Source: Corynebacterium epidermidicanis (lineage in GTDB: Bacteria; Actinomycetota; Actinomycetes; Mycobacteriales; Mycobacteriaceae). Taken from it: DNA of 64,000 nt. The stretch is taken from NCBI RefSeq assembly GCF_001021025.1, contig NZ_CP011541.1, positions 186,001 through 250,000 on the forward strand, given 5' to 3'. A model generated the notes under the pieces. The model made no database searches. It was not told where the DNA came from and saw nothing but the letters and a program-made list of their open reading frames with translations. Positions 63,967-64,000 of this stretch are shown piece by piece (positions within the stretch are counted from its first letter, which is position 1; each line of letters begins with the position of its first letter). Position numbers and translations under genes: made by a program.

Positions 63967-64000
63967 CGAACATTAACCAACGCCACGTCGGGAAAGCATG

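Noticed and set aside
63571..63973. Repetitive minus-strand frames over the 93-bp repeats
   Set aside because: 93 is a multiple of three, so several frames stay open; composition is not protein-like.

Overview
The window is a stretch of a Corynebacterium chromosome (Mycobacteriales, mycolic-acid envelope, moderately GC-rich); the species cannot be fixed from sequence alone. The evidence is a complete arabinogalactan block (Emb arabinosyltransferase, AftA, DprE2, DprE1, GtrA, GlfT1, Wzt, Wzm), an MMPL-type transporter, MurT/GatD, and the actinobacterial order tRNA-Ser / SRP RNA / aspartate aminotransferase / dnaX / ybaB / recR.

Layout. 1-3.5 kb: 5' end of an M13 metallopeptidase gene, a small membrane protein, a PrsW-like protease and a GH25 lysozyme. 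3.9-22.4 kb: the cell-wall arabinogalactan region. emb-aftA-dprE2-dprE1 form a leftward operon. Compared with the mycobacterial order, gtrA is separated from dprE1 by a small amphipathic peptide gene, two hypothetical genes and two tandem pRiA4b-ORF3-like paralogs. glfT1-wzt-wzm follow after a gene bracketed by paired 69-nt elements. The block ends with a class-V aminotransferase-like protein lacking the PLP lysine, a polytopic GT-like membrane protein and a quinone oxidoreductase. 22.5-31.4 kb: a tRNA-rich, recombination-prone stretch with three serine tRNAs, two identical tRNA-Arg(ACG) genes, aquaporin, a 3.3-kb island bounded by a tRNA-Arg duplication (ImmA/IrrE-like protein plus DUF4411 toxin-like protein; secreted Gly-rich protein plus a coupled two-helix membrane protein), then tyrA, tadA and CsbD. 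31.5-37.4 kb: MMPL transporter, catabolic-type ornithine carbamoyltransferase, 3-methyladenine glycosylase, tgt, GNAT. 37.6-39.7 kb: a MITE-like repeat and an intact IS30-family element next to tRNA-Ser(GGA). 39.8-48.0 kb: SRP RNA, aspT, a TasA-like / SipW-type signal peptidase / LamG operon, dnaX-ybaB-recR. 48.6-56.3 kb: a 2563-residue LPXTG-type surface protein with a perfect-looking 1038-bp internal duplication. 56.5-63.6 kb: DUF2231 protein, gatD/murT, a DnaQ-like protein with degenerate catalytic motifs, leuA with a Leu-codon leader peptide, and a GT-C type membrane protein. The right edge holds 93-bp tandem repeats.

How the genes work together. DprE1/DprE2 make decaprenylphosphoryl arabinose, which AftA and Emb use to build arabinan on galactan primed by GlfT1 and exported by Wzm/Wzt. 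MurT/GatD amidate lipid II. The SipW-type peptidase probably processes its two neighbours. 

The most unusual structure is a non-coding 263-bp repeat with terminal inverted repeats. All three copies are exactly 263 bp, lie about 70-80 nt 3' of a serine tRNA gene (allowing for one IS30 insertion), and point the same way relative to that tRNA.
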